Positions 8,957 to 17,574 of a stretch of 64,000 nucleotides of DNA are shown here, in pieces. Each line of letters opens with the position of its first letter. Position 1 is the stretch's first letter. The notes beneath the pieces were generated by a model. It was not told the DNA's origin and ran no database searches. It saw only the letters and a program-made list of their open reading frames with translations. The DNA is from JANQMY01 sp965227095 (GTDB taxonomy: Bacteria; Pseudomonadota; Alphaproteobacteria; JANQMY01), in assembly GCA_965227095.1 (NCBI GenBank), contig CBDDFL010000001.1, positions 806,001 to 870,000 on the forward strand. The letters are read 5' to 3'. Position numbers and translations under genes: made by a program.

Positions 8957-9456
8957 CCAAGGAAGGTTCTGATAAAAATGCGGCTGGTTTCCGCGTTAGC
9001 CGGCGTCATTTGCTGATCGGCGGCGCTGGTGTCATAGCGGCCGGTGCGACCGGGATTGGTGCTTCTTTTTTTGCCTCAACTCCCGCAAACATTGTCACAA
9101 ACATTGTCCGGAACCATTTGCCGGGTTTGCAGATGGCAGATGGTGAATTGCGCCGGTTCGCCGATGAATTCTTAGCGGCGGATCGCCAAACAAGCCGGGT
9201 CGAGATGACGGGTATGCGGGTTCTGGCGCCGTTCGTAAATCTTACCCCGATTCGCTGGATGGTTCCCGCATTTGTTGCTCGCGGGATCGACAATTTTGAA
9301 CGCCGGGTGATGCATGAATTTATGATGGCGACGGATTTCTTCCAAACCTATGCGGTCGGCCAGAAGACCGTAACTTACTACGAGATTTACTCGGTTTATG
9401 GCGCGCCATGCGCTAATCCGCTGCCAAAATTCAACGCGGATGAAGATGCTGCGTGA
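8953..9456 (+). CDS. Twin-arginine signal small subunit, copy 1 (partner of GMC protein)
   Basis: A 167-residue protein with an N-terminal twin-arginine signal: SRRHLLIGG followed by a hydrophobic stretch at about residues 18-42. The mature part shares with copies 2 and 3 the blocks NHLPGL, APFVNLTPIRWM, EFMMATDFFQTYAVGQK and a final PCANPLP with its lone conserved cysteine. It overlaps the preceding GMC gene by ATGA, implying coupled translation. By analogy with gluconate and glucose dehydrogenase small subunits, it probably carries the folded flavoprotein through the Tat system. Family membership (for example gluconate 2-dehydrogenase subunit 3) is not certain. Confidence 0.85.
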   Translation: MTKEGSDKNAAGFRVSRRHLLIGGAGVIAAGATGIGASFFASTPANIVTNIVRNHLPGLQMADGELRRFADEFLAADRQTSRVEMTGMRVLAPFVNLTPIRWMVPAFVARGIDNFERRVMHEFMMATDFFQTYAVGQKTVTYYEIYSVYGAPCANPLPKFNADEDAA

Positions 9457-9602
9457 GTTTTCTGCAAAGGACCGAGAGGTCTAACGACAGAGCACGCAAA
9501 ATTAACTCGATTACTCTACCTTTCCGAGCGGTTCTTAAGAAGCCGCCATTAGCGCGGCCATCGTCATTAACCCCTTGGTAAGTGGCAGATTGAGATCGAG
9601 AC

Positions 9603-11087
9603 ATGCGTATTGTTGAGAAACCAGATGGGCCTTACGACCTTATTGTCGCCGGCAGCGGTTTTGGGGCGTCCTTTTTTCTCTATCGCTTTCTCCAACACGC
9701 GATGCCGACACAGCGTGTTCTGGTGCTTGAACGGGGACAACGCCATTCTCACGCCGACCAAGTCGCGATGGGGCGCAATTCCGACATCAATCAAGACGAT
9801 ACTTGGCGGCATCAGGGGCGCGATGACAAATGGTGGAATTTTACGATTGCTTTCGGGGGTGGTTCGAATTGCTGGTGGGGGAATGCCCTTCGTTTGCACC
9901 CAAGTGATTTTTCGCTAAACAGTTCGTATGGCGTGGGCCGGGACTGGCCCCTCTCTTACAACGATCTTGAGTCGTATTATTCAGACGTTGAACAATTAAT
10001 GATGATTTCCGGACCAGAGGAGCCAACCCCTTGGAACCGGTCCAGACCGCTGCCCCTTCCGCCGCATCGCATGCCCTTGCCCGACCGCCTGTTGAAAGAA
10101 GCCTATCCCGACAAGCATTTTGTAGTGACAACCGCACGACCGTCTCGGGATACGGATACGCGTGCAAAATGCTGCGTTAACGGTGTGTGTAATTTGTGCC
10201 CTATCGATTCAAAATTCTCTGTACAGAACAGTTTCATGTCGCCGTACGAGGATGCGCGTGTCGAAACGGTGCTCGGGGCAGATGTGCGCGCTGTGGATGT
10301 AGAATCGGGGCTGGCGCGCGGTATCGTCTACAAGAAAAACGGCAAAGAATATCGGGTGGCGGCGGATCTTGTGGCGTTGGGGGCCAACGGTATTTTTAAC
10401 CCCGTTATTTTACAGCGCTCGGGCCTCGACCATCCCCATTTGGGCCGTAACTTGAACGAACAATATTCAGCGTTTGGTGAAGCCTATCTGGATGGTGTCG
10501 ACCACTTTCAAGGCAGCACGGTGGTGACCGGCACAAACTATTTGGCGTATGACGGGCCGTTCCGGCGTCACCAAGCGTCTGCCTTGATGGAAACGTGGAA
10601 TATGGGGCGCTTCCGCACCGACCATGGACGTTGGCGCCAAGTGATGCGGTTTCACTTGAAGCTGGAAGATCTGCCACAAGAAAAAAATCAAGTGGTCTTG
10701 AACAAGTACGAAGACGACCTGCCGGATGTGATATTCGAAGACTATAGTCAGTATACCCTCAATACGGCTGCGAAAATTCACGATATTGCGGCCGACATCC
10801 TGTCGCCTTTGCCTGTGGAGCGGATCGAGATAGAACCGGCCGCCGCCACCGGATCGCACCTACACGGCACCACCATCATGGGGCATGATCCGGCCGACAG
10901 TGTGTTGGACGCGTTTCAAATTCATCATACGGTTCGAAACCTGGCGGTTCTGGGCGGTGGAGGCTTCCCTTCCGGATCGCAAACCAACCCAACGGTAACC
11001 GTTTGTGCGTTGGCTATGCGCGCGGCGGACAAATTGATGGCGCCGTCTTCGCCTACAGCGTCGCGCCCAGGTGGAGGTCATTCATGA
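9603..11087 (+). CDS. GMC-family flavoprotein dehydrogenase, copy 2
   Basis: A 494-residue paralog of copy 1. It keeps IVAGSGFGASFFLYRFL for FAD, FGGGSNCWWGNALR, the CCVNGVCNLCPIDSKF cysteine motif, GSHLHGTTIMG with the catalytic histidine, and NPTVTVCALAMRAADKL. Divergence is spread along the whole protein, so the duplication is not recent. It starts at ATG 9603 after a 146-bp gap that shows no gene. It has a slightly longer C-terminal tail (SSPTASRPGGGHS) that carries the Shine-Dalgarno of the next gene. The substrate is probably a sugar, polyol or alcohol; this is inference from the family. Confidence 0.9.
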   Translation: MRIVEKPDGPYDLIVAGSGFGASFFLYRFLQHAMPTQRVLVLERGQRHSHADQVAMGRNSDINQDDTWRHQGRDDKWWNFTIAFGGGSNCWWGNALRLHPSDFSLNSSYGVGRDWPLSYNDLESYYSDVEQLMMISGPEEPTPWNRSRPLPLPPHRMPLPDRLLKEAYPDKHFVVTTARPSRDTDTRAKCCVNGVCNLCPIDSKFSVQNSFMSPYEDARVETVLGADVRAVDVESGLARGIVYKKNGKEYRVAADLVALGANGIFNPVILQRSGLDHPHLGRNLNEQYSAFGEAYLDGVDHFQGSTVVTGTNYLAYDGPFRRHQASALMETWNMGRFRTDHGRWRQVMRFHLKLEDLPQEKNQVVLNKYEDDLPDVIFEDYSQYTLNTAAKIHDIAADILSPLPVERIEIEPAAATGSHLHGTTIMGHDPADSVLDAFQIHHTVRNLAVLGGGGFPSGSQTNPTVTVCALAMRAADKLMAPSSPTASRPGGGHS

Positions 11088-11539
11088 TCAATCGCCGCAC
11101 AGTTTTGATCGCCAGTGCCAGCACGGTAGGGCTCAGCCTTAGCGTTTTGGGCATTGGGTATGGCGCGAACACGCCGGAAAAGATTATCGAGAATATTGTG
11201 CGCGTGCGCCTGCCTAAACTCGAGATGACGCAAGCGGATATGACCGCTTTCGTGTCGGACTTTATAGAATCAGACACAGATACCAGTGCCTTGGAAATGT
11301 CGGTGTTTCGGGTCATGGCGCCATTTGTCAATCTGCCACCTTTCCGTTGGATGTTGCCGGGAAAGGCGACACGGACGATTGAGAATTTTCATCAACGCGT
11401 GTTGACCGAATTTATGATGGGCTCGGATTTTTTTGAAACCTATGCGGAAGGCAACCCCAAAGTGTCTTATACGGGGCTGTTCGACCCCTATCAAAAGCCC
11501 TGCGGCAATCCACTGCCGCCCTTGTTTGAGGATGTGTAG
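11084..11539 (+). CDS. Twin-arginine signal small subunit, copy 2
   Basis: A 151-residue paralog of the small subunit. The start at 11084 overlaps the GMC stop as ATGA and has GGAGG nearby. Longer in-frame upstream extensions are rejected because they would bury the signal. The protein opens MINRRTVLIASASTVGLSL, a compact twin-arginine signal. Conserved blocks are LPKLEM, APFVNLPPFRWM, EFMMGSDFFETYAEGN and PCGNPLPP. It is the shortest of the three because it lacks the pre-Arg extension of copy 1. The role is inferred as export chaperone or subunit of the copy 2 flavoprotein. Confidence 0.84.
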   Translation: MINRRTVLIASASTVGLSLSVLGIGYGANTPEKIIENIVRVRLPKLEMTQADMTAFVSDFIESDTDTSALEMSVFRVMAPFVNLPPFRWMLPGKATRTIENFHQRVLTEFMMGSDFFETYAEGNPKVSYTGLFDPYQKPCGNPLPPLFEDV

Positions 11540-11583
11540 TTTCAAGCCGCCTGCCGGTTTTTGGCGGCGTTTGGGTGTTCGTT

Positions 11584-13041
11584 ATGCGTGTCATTGATAA
11601 ACCGGCAAAGTCCTACGACACGGTGATAATCGGTAGCGGATTTGCATCGACATTTTTTCTGTACCGGCATCTGACACATGCGTCGCCCGATGCCCGGATC
11701 TTGGTGCTTGAACGCGGAAAAAAATATTCCCACGCGGATCAGATCGAGATGGGGCAGTCTTCGGACATTCGCGCCGAAGACACGTGGGTCGATAAGGGGC
11801 GCAAACAAAACTTGCGTTGGAAGTTTACCATTGCGTTCGGCGGTGGGTCTAATTGTTGGTGGGGGAATGCGGTTCGTTTGCACCCAAGCGACTTCAATCT
11901 GAAAACAAACTACGGCGTTGGGTTGGATTGGCCGCTCAATTACGACGATATTGAACCGTACTATGGGGAAGCCGAAGCGGTGATGCAGGTTTCCGGACCG
12001 AAAGAACCGATGATGTGGCCTCGGTCGACCCCTTTTCCATTGCCGCCGCATACCTTGCCGATGGTGGATCGCCTGCTGAAGGACGCCTATCCCGGCCACC
12101 ATTTTGCCGCGGCGACGGCGCGGCCGTCGCGGGATACCGCCACGCGACCGAGATGTTGTTCTAACGGCGTTTGTCATCTGTGCCCGATCGATTCAAAGTT
12201 CACCATTCTCAATAGTTTCATGGCGCCTTATGAAGACCCGCGCGTGGAGGTTCTGCTGTCGGCGGAGGCGCGGGCCATTGAGGTGCAGAATCAAACTGCG
12301 ACCGGTGTGATGTTCCGGCGGAAGGGAAAAGAAGAAACCGTTTCCGCCGATCTTGTGGTTCTCGGTGCCAACGCTCTGTTTAACCCAGCCATATTGCAAC
12401 GGTCCGGCATCGACCATCCGATGCTGGGCCGGCGGCTCCATGGCAGTTACAGCGACTATGGCGAGGTTTTTTTGGACGGCGTCGATAATTTCCAAGGCAG
12501 CAGCGTGATCTGCGGCATGAACTACGCCAAATATGACGGGGATTTCCGGCGCACCGAACCGTCGGTGTTGTTGGAAACATGGAACCGGGGTCCGTTGAGA
12601 TCGGAATTCGGAAAATGGCGCCAGGTGATGCCGTTTACGCTCAAGCTGGAAGATCTTCCGCAAGACGAGAGTAATGTTCGCCTCGCCCATCTGGACGATG
12701 ATCTTCCAGAGGTGACCTATGAAGATATTAGTCCGTATACGATGAAGTCGGTGGATCGCGCGGAAGAGATCGTAGCGGAAATTATGGCGCCCTTGCCCGT
12801 TGAATCCGTTCGATGGTTACATTCACCAGACACCATCGGGGGGCCGCATATTTACGGCACCACGATGATGGGGGCCGATCCTAAGACGACCATCATCGAC
12901 GCGGATCAGATTCATCACCGCGTGCGAAATCTCGCGGTGGTCGGCAGCGGTGGATTTCCAGCAGGATCTCAATCCAACCCCACCCTCACCATTTGTGCCT
13001 TGGCGATGAAGGCGGCCGACAAGTTAGGGGCATCGGCATGA
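11584..13041 (+). CDS. GMC-family flavoprotein dehydrogenase, copy 3
   Basis: A 485-residue paralog of copies 1 and 2. Features are IIGSGFASTFFLYRHL, FGGGSNCWWGNAVR, CCSNGVCHLCPIDSKF, PHIYGTTMMG and NPTLTICALAMKAADKL. The catalytic-region H-x-H of the other copies is H-I-Y here, so the second histidine is replaced by tyrosine and the first is kept; this may matter for substrate choice. ATG 11584 is chosen to match the paralogs; a GTG three codons earlier is possible. Only 44 bp separate it from the previous cassette, so cassettes 2 and 3 may be one operon. It ends in an ATGA overlap. Confidence 0.9.
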   Translation: MRVIDKPAKSYDTVIIGSGFASTFFLYRHLTHASPDARILVLERGKKYSHADQIEMGQSSDIRAEDTWVDKGRKQNLRWKFTIAFGGGSNCWWGNAVRLHPSDFNLKTNYGVGLDWPLNYDDIEPYYGEAEAVMQVSGPKEPMMWPRSTPFPLPPHTLPMVDRLLKDAYPGHHFAAATARPSRDTATRPRCCSNGVCHLCPIDSKFTILNSFMAPYEDPRVEVLLSAEARAIEVQNQTATGVMFRRKGKEETVSADLVVLGANALFNPAILQRSGIDHPMLGRRLHGSYSDYGEVFLDGVDNFQGSSVICGMNYAKYDGDFRRTEPSVLLETWNRGPLRSEFGKWRQVMPFTLKLEDLPQDESNVRLAHLDDDLPEVTYEDISPYTMKSVDRAEEIVAEIMAPLPVESVRWLHSPDTIGGPHIYGTTMMGADPKTTIIDADQIHHRVRNLAVVGSGGFPAGSQSNPTLTICALAMKAADKLGASA

Positions 13042-13508
13042 AGAGTGTCAATCGCCGACATATTCTCAAAGGGGGTGTTGGCGCCGCCGGATTGGGGGCG
13101 TTGGGCGTCGGTGGGTCTGTTCTCTACAACACCTCCGCCCGCTTGGTGGAAAAAACTGTCCGCTCTCATCTGCCCGGACTTGAGATTTCAGACGAAGATA
13201 TGATGCGTTTCGTGGACGACTTTTTGGCCGCGGACAGTGACACCAGCCATGTGGAATCGCTCGCGCTTCGCATAGTGGGGCCCTATGCCAATCTGCCACC
13301 ATTCCGTTGGATGACGCCGCGCTTCGTGAGCCATCGCCTTCAAAAATATGATCGGCGGGTAATGAACGAATTCATGATGGGGACTGATTTCTTTCAGACT
13401 TATGCGGTTGGGCAGAAACGGGTGACGTATAACGGCATCTATTCCGCACAGGCCACGCCGTGTGTCGATCCGTTGCCCCGTTTTCCCGATGATGCGGATA
13501 TGGTCTGA
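13038..13508 (+). CDS. Twin-arginine signal small subunit, copy 3
   Basis: A 156-residue small subunit. The start at 13038 overlaps the copy 3 GMC stop (ATGA). The signal is MKSVNRRHILKGGVGAAGLG, the closest of the three to the consensus, with a lysine after the hydrophobic residues. Mature-part blocks are SHLPGLEIS, GPYANLPPFRWM, EFMMGTDFFQTYAVGQK and PCVDPLPRF. The coding end lies eight bases from the stop of the convergent serine hydrolase. No cytochrome c gene, the usual third subunit of such dehydrogenases, follows it. Confidence 0.85.
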   Translation: MKSVNRRHILKGGVGAAGLGALGVGGSVLYNTSARLVEKTVRSHLPGLEISDEDMMRFVDDFLAADSDTSHVESLALRIVGPYANLPPFRWMTPRFVSHRLQKYDRRVMNEFMMGTDFFQTYAVGQKRVTYNGIYSAQATPCVDPLPRFPDDADMV

Positions 13509-13516
13509 TTGACTAC

Positions 13517-14572
13517 TCAGGCATAAAAACAAGCAGCGGCGTCCGCGAGCCATTTTTTAACTTGTTCGCCCTTTTCATCCAGGGAATCTCCATGGCGAAC
13601 CAAGATAAGATCATGTTGCGGCACAAGGATCGTGTACTGACCTTGATAACCGTTTGCGGAAAAGCTTCCGGGTCCGCACAGGCCCAGCCACCAATGGGCG
13701 CCATAGCCTAGGGGTTCCTCTGGTGGCACCGGCGTAGGTGTGCGGGCATAATCCACCCAGCCGTCTGGCAAGATACGTTTTCCATCCCATACACCGTCCC
13801 GCATATACAACAGTCCAAAGCGGGCAAAGTCGCGCGCTGTGCAATAACAGAAAGACGATCCAATAAAGGTGCCCGCATCGTCGAATTTGGGGATCGGGCT
13901 TGTCATGCCGATGGGGGCAAACAATTCGGTCGTCATGAAGTCGTGAAAGGCCGCACCGGTGTGCCCCAGAGCTAAGGCCGCCGCCCGGGAAACCAAATTG
14001 CTGGTACCGCTTGAATAGGACCATTTGGTATCGGGGTCCGCCTCTAGGGGAAAACCCGCTGCGAATGCGGCCACATCGTCCTTTCCGGCGCCAAACAACA
14101 TTTCGATCACGTCAGAGGTTTCACCATCCACGTAATCTTCATTGAACTTAAGACCGCTCGACATGCGCAGCAATTGATCGAGCGTGATGCTGGCGCGCGG
14201 GTCACCATCCGTGCGCCATTCGGGCACATTGGCCGGGGCGTGAATGTCGATCTTGCCGTCCCGCGTTAAGATGCCAACAAGTGCCTGAGTGATGGACTTC
14301 GCCATGGACCAGGACGGATAGGTGTTATCCTGTGTGTAGTCCCGCCAATAACGCTCATACACAAGCTTGCCCTTTTGGATGGCTAGGAACGCGTGGGTTT
14401 CACCCATATCCGCCGGGGCCGGATCCAAAAAGGCATGGTCCACAAGAGAGGACAGCTTTTCCAAATCCACATGCGCTCCGGGGGCGTCCACCGGCCATTC
14501 CTTTGTTGGCCACGCCACATCTTCGGGTTGCGGTGGAAGTGCGGGCAGCGGTGTGGCGGGATCAAATGGCAT
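13517..14572 (-). CDS. Serine hydrolase, class C beta-lactamase-like
   Basis: A 351-residue protein of the beta-lactamase/transpeptidase-like family. SMAK at about residues 88-91 is the SxxK nucleophile motif. YSSGTSN at about residue 185 takes the place of the YxN motif. A late WLGL/GPGSFSANGYQGQ region fills the position of the KTG-like strand. No signal peptide is visible, so it is likely cytoplasmic and more like an esterase or amidase than a true beta-lactamase. It converges on the GMC/Tat array and may be functionally unrelated. Confidence 0.87.
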   Translation of the reverse strand: MPFDPATPLPALPPQPEDVAWPTKEWPVDAPGAHVDLEKLSSLVDHAFLDPAPADMGETHAFLAIQKGKLVYERYWRDYTQDNTYPSWSMAKSITQALVGILTRDGKIDIHAPANVPEWRTDGDPRASITLDQLLRMSSGLKFNEDYVDGETSDVIEMLFGAGKDDVAAFAAGFPLEADPDTKWSYSSGTSNLVSRAAALALGHTGAAFHDFMTTELFAPIGMTSPIPKFDDAGTFIGSSFCYCTARDFARFGLLYMRDGVWDGKRILPDGWVDYARTPTPVPPEEPLGYGAHWWLGLCGPGSFSANGYQGQYTILVPQHDLILVRHGDSLDEKGEQVKKWLADAAACFYA

Positions 14573-14753
14573 TCGTCGACCTTCCTTGGTGTGCGCGCAT
14601 TGTGTACGGCCTCTGCCGAAAATTACAAGATGGAACGCGGAAACCGCTTCATTTGTTCGTCGTCAGGGTGATCTGACCTTACTGCGGCAAAACTACCCTT
14701 GCGCGCAGGTCGGGATCTGGGCAGATTGCGCCCACGCCAAAAGGGGGCGAGTT

Positions 14754-15179
14754 GTGGCACTAACTGGTAAAATCCGCAAAACCGTGACGTCGGCGCGTTT
14801 TCTGAACGTGCTGCTGGCACTGTGTGTGTTGACCGCCCAGTTGTTGCCCTCGGCATTCGCAGCTGCCGCAGCCATTGATGACTCAGGCTACATGGTCATT
14901 TGTACGGCTGACGGGTTCAAGAAAGTCCCACTTTCAGAGCTTGGCCTGCAAGATCTGGCCAAAGGAGAGGCCGGAACGGACCTGCCCGCTCAGGAAGATT
15001 GCGCCGTTTGCCAGTTGGTGTGTGCCAAAGGTTTGTCGGATGCAGCCCCCCACGGGGCTGTCGTGCGGTTGCCCCGGCCACCGATGCACCAGATTGTGCG
15101 GGACGACCGGCCGGTCTTTTTGGCGTCTGCTGATCACACCCAAAATATTTCTCCGAGAGCGCCCCCTGCCATCGTTTGA
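14754..15179 (+). CDS. DUF2946-like small exported protein, probably copper-linked
   Basis: A 141-residue protein read from GTG 14754, which has GGGGGCGAG just upstream. The N-terminus (TGKIRKTVTSARFLNVLLAL then LCVLTAQLLPSAFA) is a signal or anchor helix. It is followed by MVICTADGFKKVPL, a low-complexity linker, and EDCAVCQLVCAKG, a cysteine cluster typical of DUF2946 proteins. Those proteins are commonly found beside TonB-dependent copper receptors, and exactly such a gene follows 41 bp downstream. A periplasmic or membrane role in copper handling is inferred from this pairing. Confidence 0.7.
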   Translation: MALTGKIRKTVTSARFLNVLLALCVLTAQLLPSAFAAAAAIDDSGYMVICTADGFKKVPLSELGLQDLAKGEAGTDLPAQEDCAVCQLVCAKGLSDAAPHGAVVRLPRPPMHQIVRDDRPVFLASADHTQNISPRAPPAIV

Positions 15180-15220
15180 CATCTGACGTTTTGGTTTGAT
15201 TTCAACGAAGGGAAGGACTC

Positions 15221-17494
15221 ATGGCTGTCCTCACGCGTGGGTGCGCTCAAGGCATGCGCTCTGTATTACTTGGTTCTGCTGCACTTCTGATCGGCGCTGC
15301 GTCGGCTGCACAGGCAGACGATGAAATAGACTCAATACTTGTCCTAGGAAGTCCGCTGGAAAGCGGCGAATATATTGCGGTAGACCCGCGCATCCCCGGC
15401 AGTTTCGCCCCCGATTCCGCCGCCCTGTTAGGCCGCGTGCCCGGCGGTGGTGTGGTCCGCAATGGCGGCCTTTCGGGCCAGGCGCAATATCGCGGCCTTT
15501 TCGGCGCGCGCCTTGCCACCAGTGTGGACGGCCAGATGATCGCACCCGGCGGCCCCAATTGGATGGACCCGCCCTTGCATTACGCGCCGAAAGCGCTGCT
15601 CGACACGCTCGACGTCCAGCGCGGCATCAGCTCGGTCAGCATGGGGCCGGGGATCGGCGGCACGGTTCAGGCGAAACTCAAATCCAGCACCTTCGCGGAT
15701 AGTTCGGCCTTCGAATTTTCCGGCAACCTGACCGCCGATGGCCATTCGGTGGATGAGGGCGGCGGCGGCGGCGGCATTCTGAGCGTTGCCAACAACCGTC
15801 ATCGCTTTCACGTGTTGGGCACTTACGAAGCCGGCGACGATTACGATTTCAACGGCGGCACGGTGCGCGCCAGCGTGTATGAACGCTGGGCCGTGGGCGC
15901 CGGTTATGGCCTCAAGGTCGGCGACACGACGCTGTCGCTGTCTTACCGCCACCATGACACCGATCCCACGGGCAATCCGCCGTTCCCGATGGATATCGTC
16001 TTTCTCGACAGCGAGTTCTTTAAGGGCGAGGTCGAAACCGCGGTCAACGACGCCAAGGTCACCCTGCGGATTACCTATGCCGATATCGATCATCTGATGG
16101 ACAATTACACCACTCGTCCTCTCGCGACGGGGGCGCCCCGGGTCGAAAATTTGACCGGAAGCGATTCCATCGGATTCTTGGCCAAATATACCCGGCCGCT
16201 CTGGGACGGCGACCTTCGTATCGGCGTCGATGGTTTGCGTACGGAGAATAGCGCGACCGTCACCCGGCCCGACTTTCCGGGCTTTGCGATCGGCACGTTT
16301 AACGATGCGTCGGTCGATCGAACCGGCGTGTTCGCGGAATGGGCGGGCAACCTGACGCCGAAAAACGACCTCGAACTGGGGGTGCGTTACGATCATGTGT
16401 CGACCGATGCCGACGACGCCTTCATCGGCAGTTCGCCGCCGGTCCCGCCGCCGGCGGCAGCGTTGGTTGCGGCGTTCAACGCCACCGACAGGTCGCGTGA
16501 AGACAATAATGTGGACGCGGTGCTGAAATTCAAACACAAGGTCAGCCGTTCGCTGTCCTTGACACTTGGCGGGGCACGCAAAATGCGCAGCCCGACTTAT
16601 CTGGAGCGCTATGCGTTTCTGCCCACCGAAGCCACTGCCGGCCTTGCCGACGGCAACACCACCATCGGCGACATCGACCTCGATCCCGAAACGGCCTATA
16701 TCGCCGATGTGGGCGCCGATTGGAACGGCGAGAAAACCTATATCTCGATCCGCGGATTTTACAATCGGATCGACGATTACATCCAAAGCACGCCCTATGA
16801 CGACACGCCGACAACGCTGGAAGCGGGGATCGATCCGAATACGGCCATTCTCAGTCCAATGACCCCGGCGGGGGCGGCGGCGTTCTTTGCCCAATTCGAT
16901 GGGGCGGGTGGCATCGCGCCTAGCGACGCCGTCGAAATCGTCAGCCTTGCGAACGGCGATGCCACGCCGCTGCGCTTTGCCAATGTGGATGCGGAACTGT
17001 TCGGCATGGACATGGCGTTCGGCACGAAGCTTTCCGAAGATTTTTTCGGCACCGGCGGACAATTGCTGTTTGACGGGATCGTTACCTATGTCCGGGGCAA
17101 GCGCCGCGACATCGACGACAATCTTTATCGCGTCACGCCGGCCCGGTCCGTCATGACGCTGGCCTATGAACGGTCGACCTGGCGGGTGGCCGCCGAAGGC
17201 GTGCTGGTGGCCGGCCAGTCAAAAGTCTCGGCGACCAATGGCGAGCTGCCGACCGATGGCTACCAATTGCTCAATCTCTATGGCGAATGGCGGCCATGGG
17301 ACGGGGTGCGGATTGCGGCTGGCGTCGAGAATGTCACCAACGCCTTCTACCAAGATCATTTGGCCGGGTATAACCGCGTTCGCGGTAGCGATGTGGCGCT
17401 GTTCAGGGCCAACCCCTTTGCAGCTCTCGATCCCAATGGGCGCATCCCCGGTTCCGGCGTCGGCGGGTTCCTGCAAGTGGGATATCGTTTCTAG
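15221..17494 (+). CDS. TonB-dependent outer-membrane receptor, copper-receptor-like
   Basis: A 757-residue receptor with a signal peptide ending near ASAAQADDE. The plug contains VQRGISSVSMGPGIGGTVQA. A GGPNWMDPPLHYAPK segment near residue 110 resembles the MDPP-containing plug loop of OprC/NosA-type copper receptors. The long beta-barrel ends in GFLQVGYRF with a terminal phenylalanine for BAM insertion. The copper assignment is inferred from the MDPP segment and the DUF2946-like neighbour. The coding sequence looks more GC-rich and more biased at third positions than the GMC genes upstream. GGAAGG precedes the ATG, and a terminator hairpin follows the stop. Confidence 0.85.
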   Translation: MAVLTRGCAQGMRSVLLGSAALLIGAASAAQADDEIDSILVLGSPLESGEYIAVDPRIPGSFAPDSAALLGRVPGGGVVRNGGLSGQAQYRGLFGARLATSVDGQMIAPGGPNWMDPPLHYAPKALLDTLDVQRGISSVSMGPGIGGTVQAKLKSSTFADSSAFEFSGNLTADGHSVDEGGGGGGILSVANNRHRFHVLGTYEAGDDYDFNGGTVRASVYERWAVGAGYGLKVGDTTLSLSYRHHDTDPTGNPPFPMDIVFLDSEFFKGEVETAVNDAKVTLRITYADIDHLMDNYTTRPLATGAPRVENLTGSDSIGFLAKYTRPLWDGDLRIGVDGLRTENSATVTRPDFPGFAIGTFNDASVDRTGVFAEWAGNLTPKNDLELGVRYDHVSTDADDAFIGSSPPVPPPAAALVAAFNATDRSREDNNVDAVLKFKHKVSRSLSLTLGGARKMRSPTYLERYAFLPTEATAGLADGNTTIGDIDLDPETAYIADVGADWNGEKTYISIRGFYNRIDDYIQSTPYDDTPTTLEAGIDPNTAILSPMTPAGAAAFFAQFDGAGGIAPSDAVEIVSLANGDATPLRFANVDAELFGMDMAFGTKLSEDFFGTGGQLLFDGIVTYVRGKRRDIDDNLYRVTPARSVMTLAYERSTWRVAAEGVLVAGQSKVSATNGELPTDGYQLLNLYGEWRPWDGVRIAAGVENVTNAFYQDHLAGYNRVRGSDVALFRANPFAALDPNGRIPGSGVGGFLQVGYRF

Positions 17495-17529
17495 AATTGT
17501 CCCGGACGGCCTGGTTCACGGGCCGTATC

Positions 17530-17566
17530 AAAGCGCTGGTGGCTCATGGCCGTCAGCGCTTTTTTC
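17530..17566 (+). terminator. Rho-independent terminator after the TonB receptor
   Basis: AAAGCGCTG (17530-17538) pairs perfectly with CAGCGCTTT (17554-17562) around a 15-nt loop. The T-run continues to 17565. It sits 36 bp past the TonB receptor stop and separates that gene from the convergent fabI. On the minus strand the trailing T-run is only three bases, so it mainly serves the plus strand. Confidence 0.8.
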
Positions 17567-17574
17567 TTTGGACG

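Noticed and set aside
15428..17062. Long minus-strand open frame (about 544 codons) inside the TonB receptor
   Set aside because: It is antisense to a clearly coding receptor with signal peptide, plug motifs and terminal aromatic. GC-biased third positions leave the opposite frame open, and its product shows no domain.
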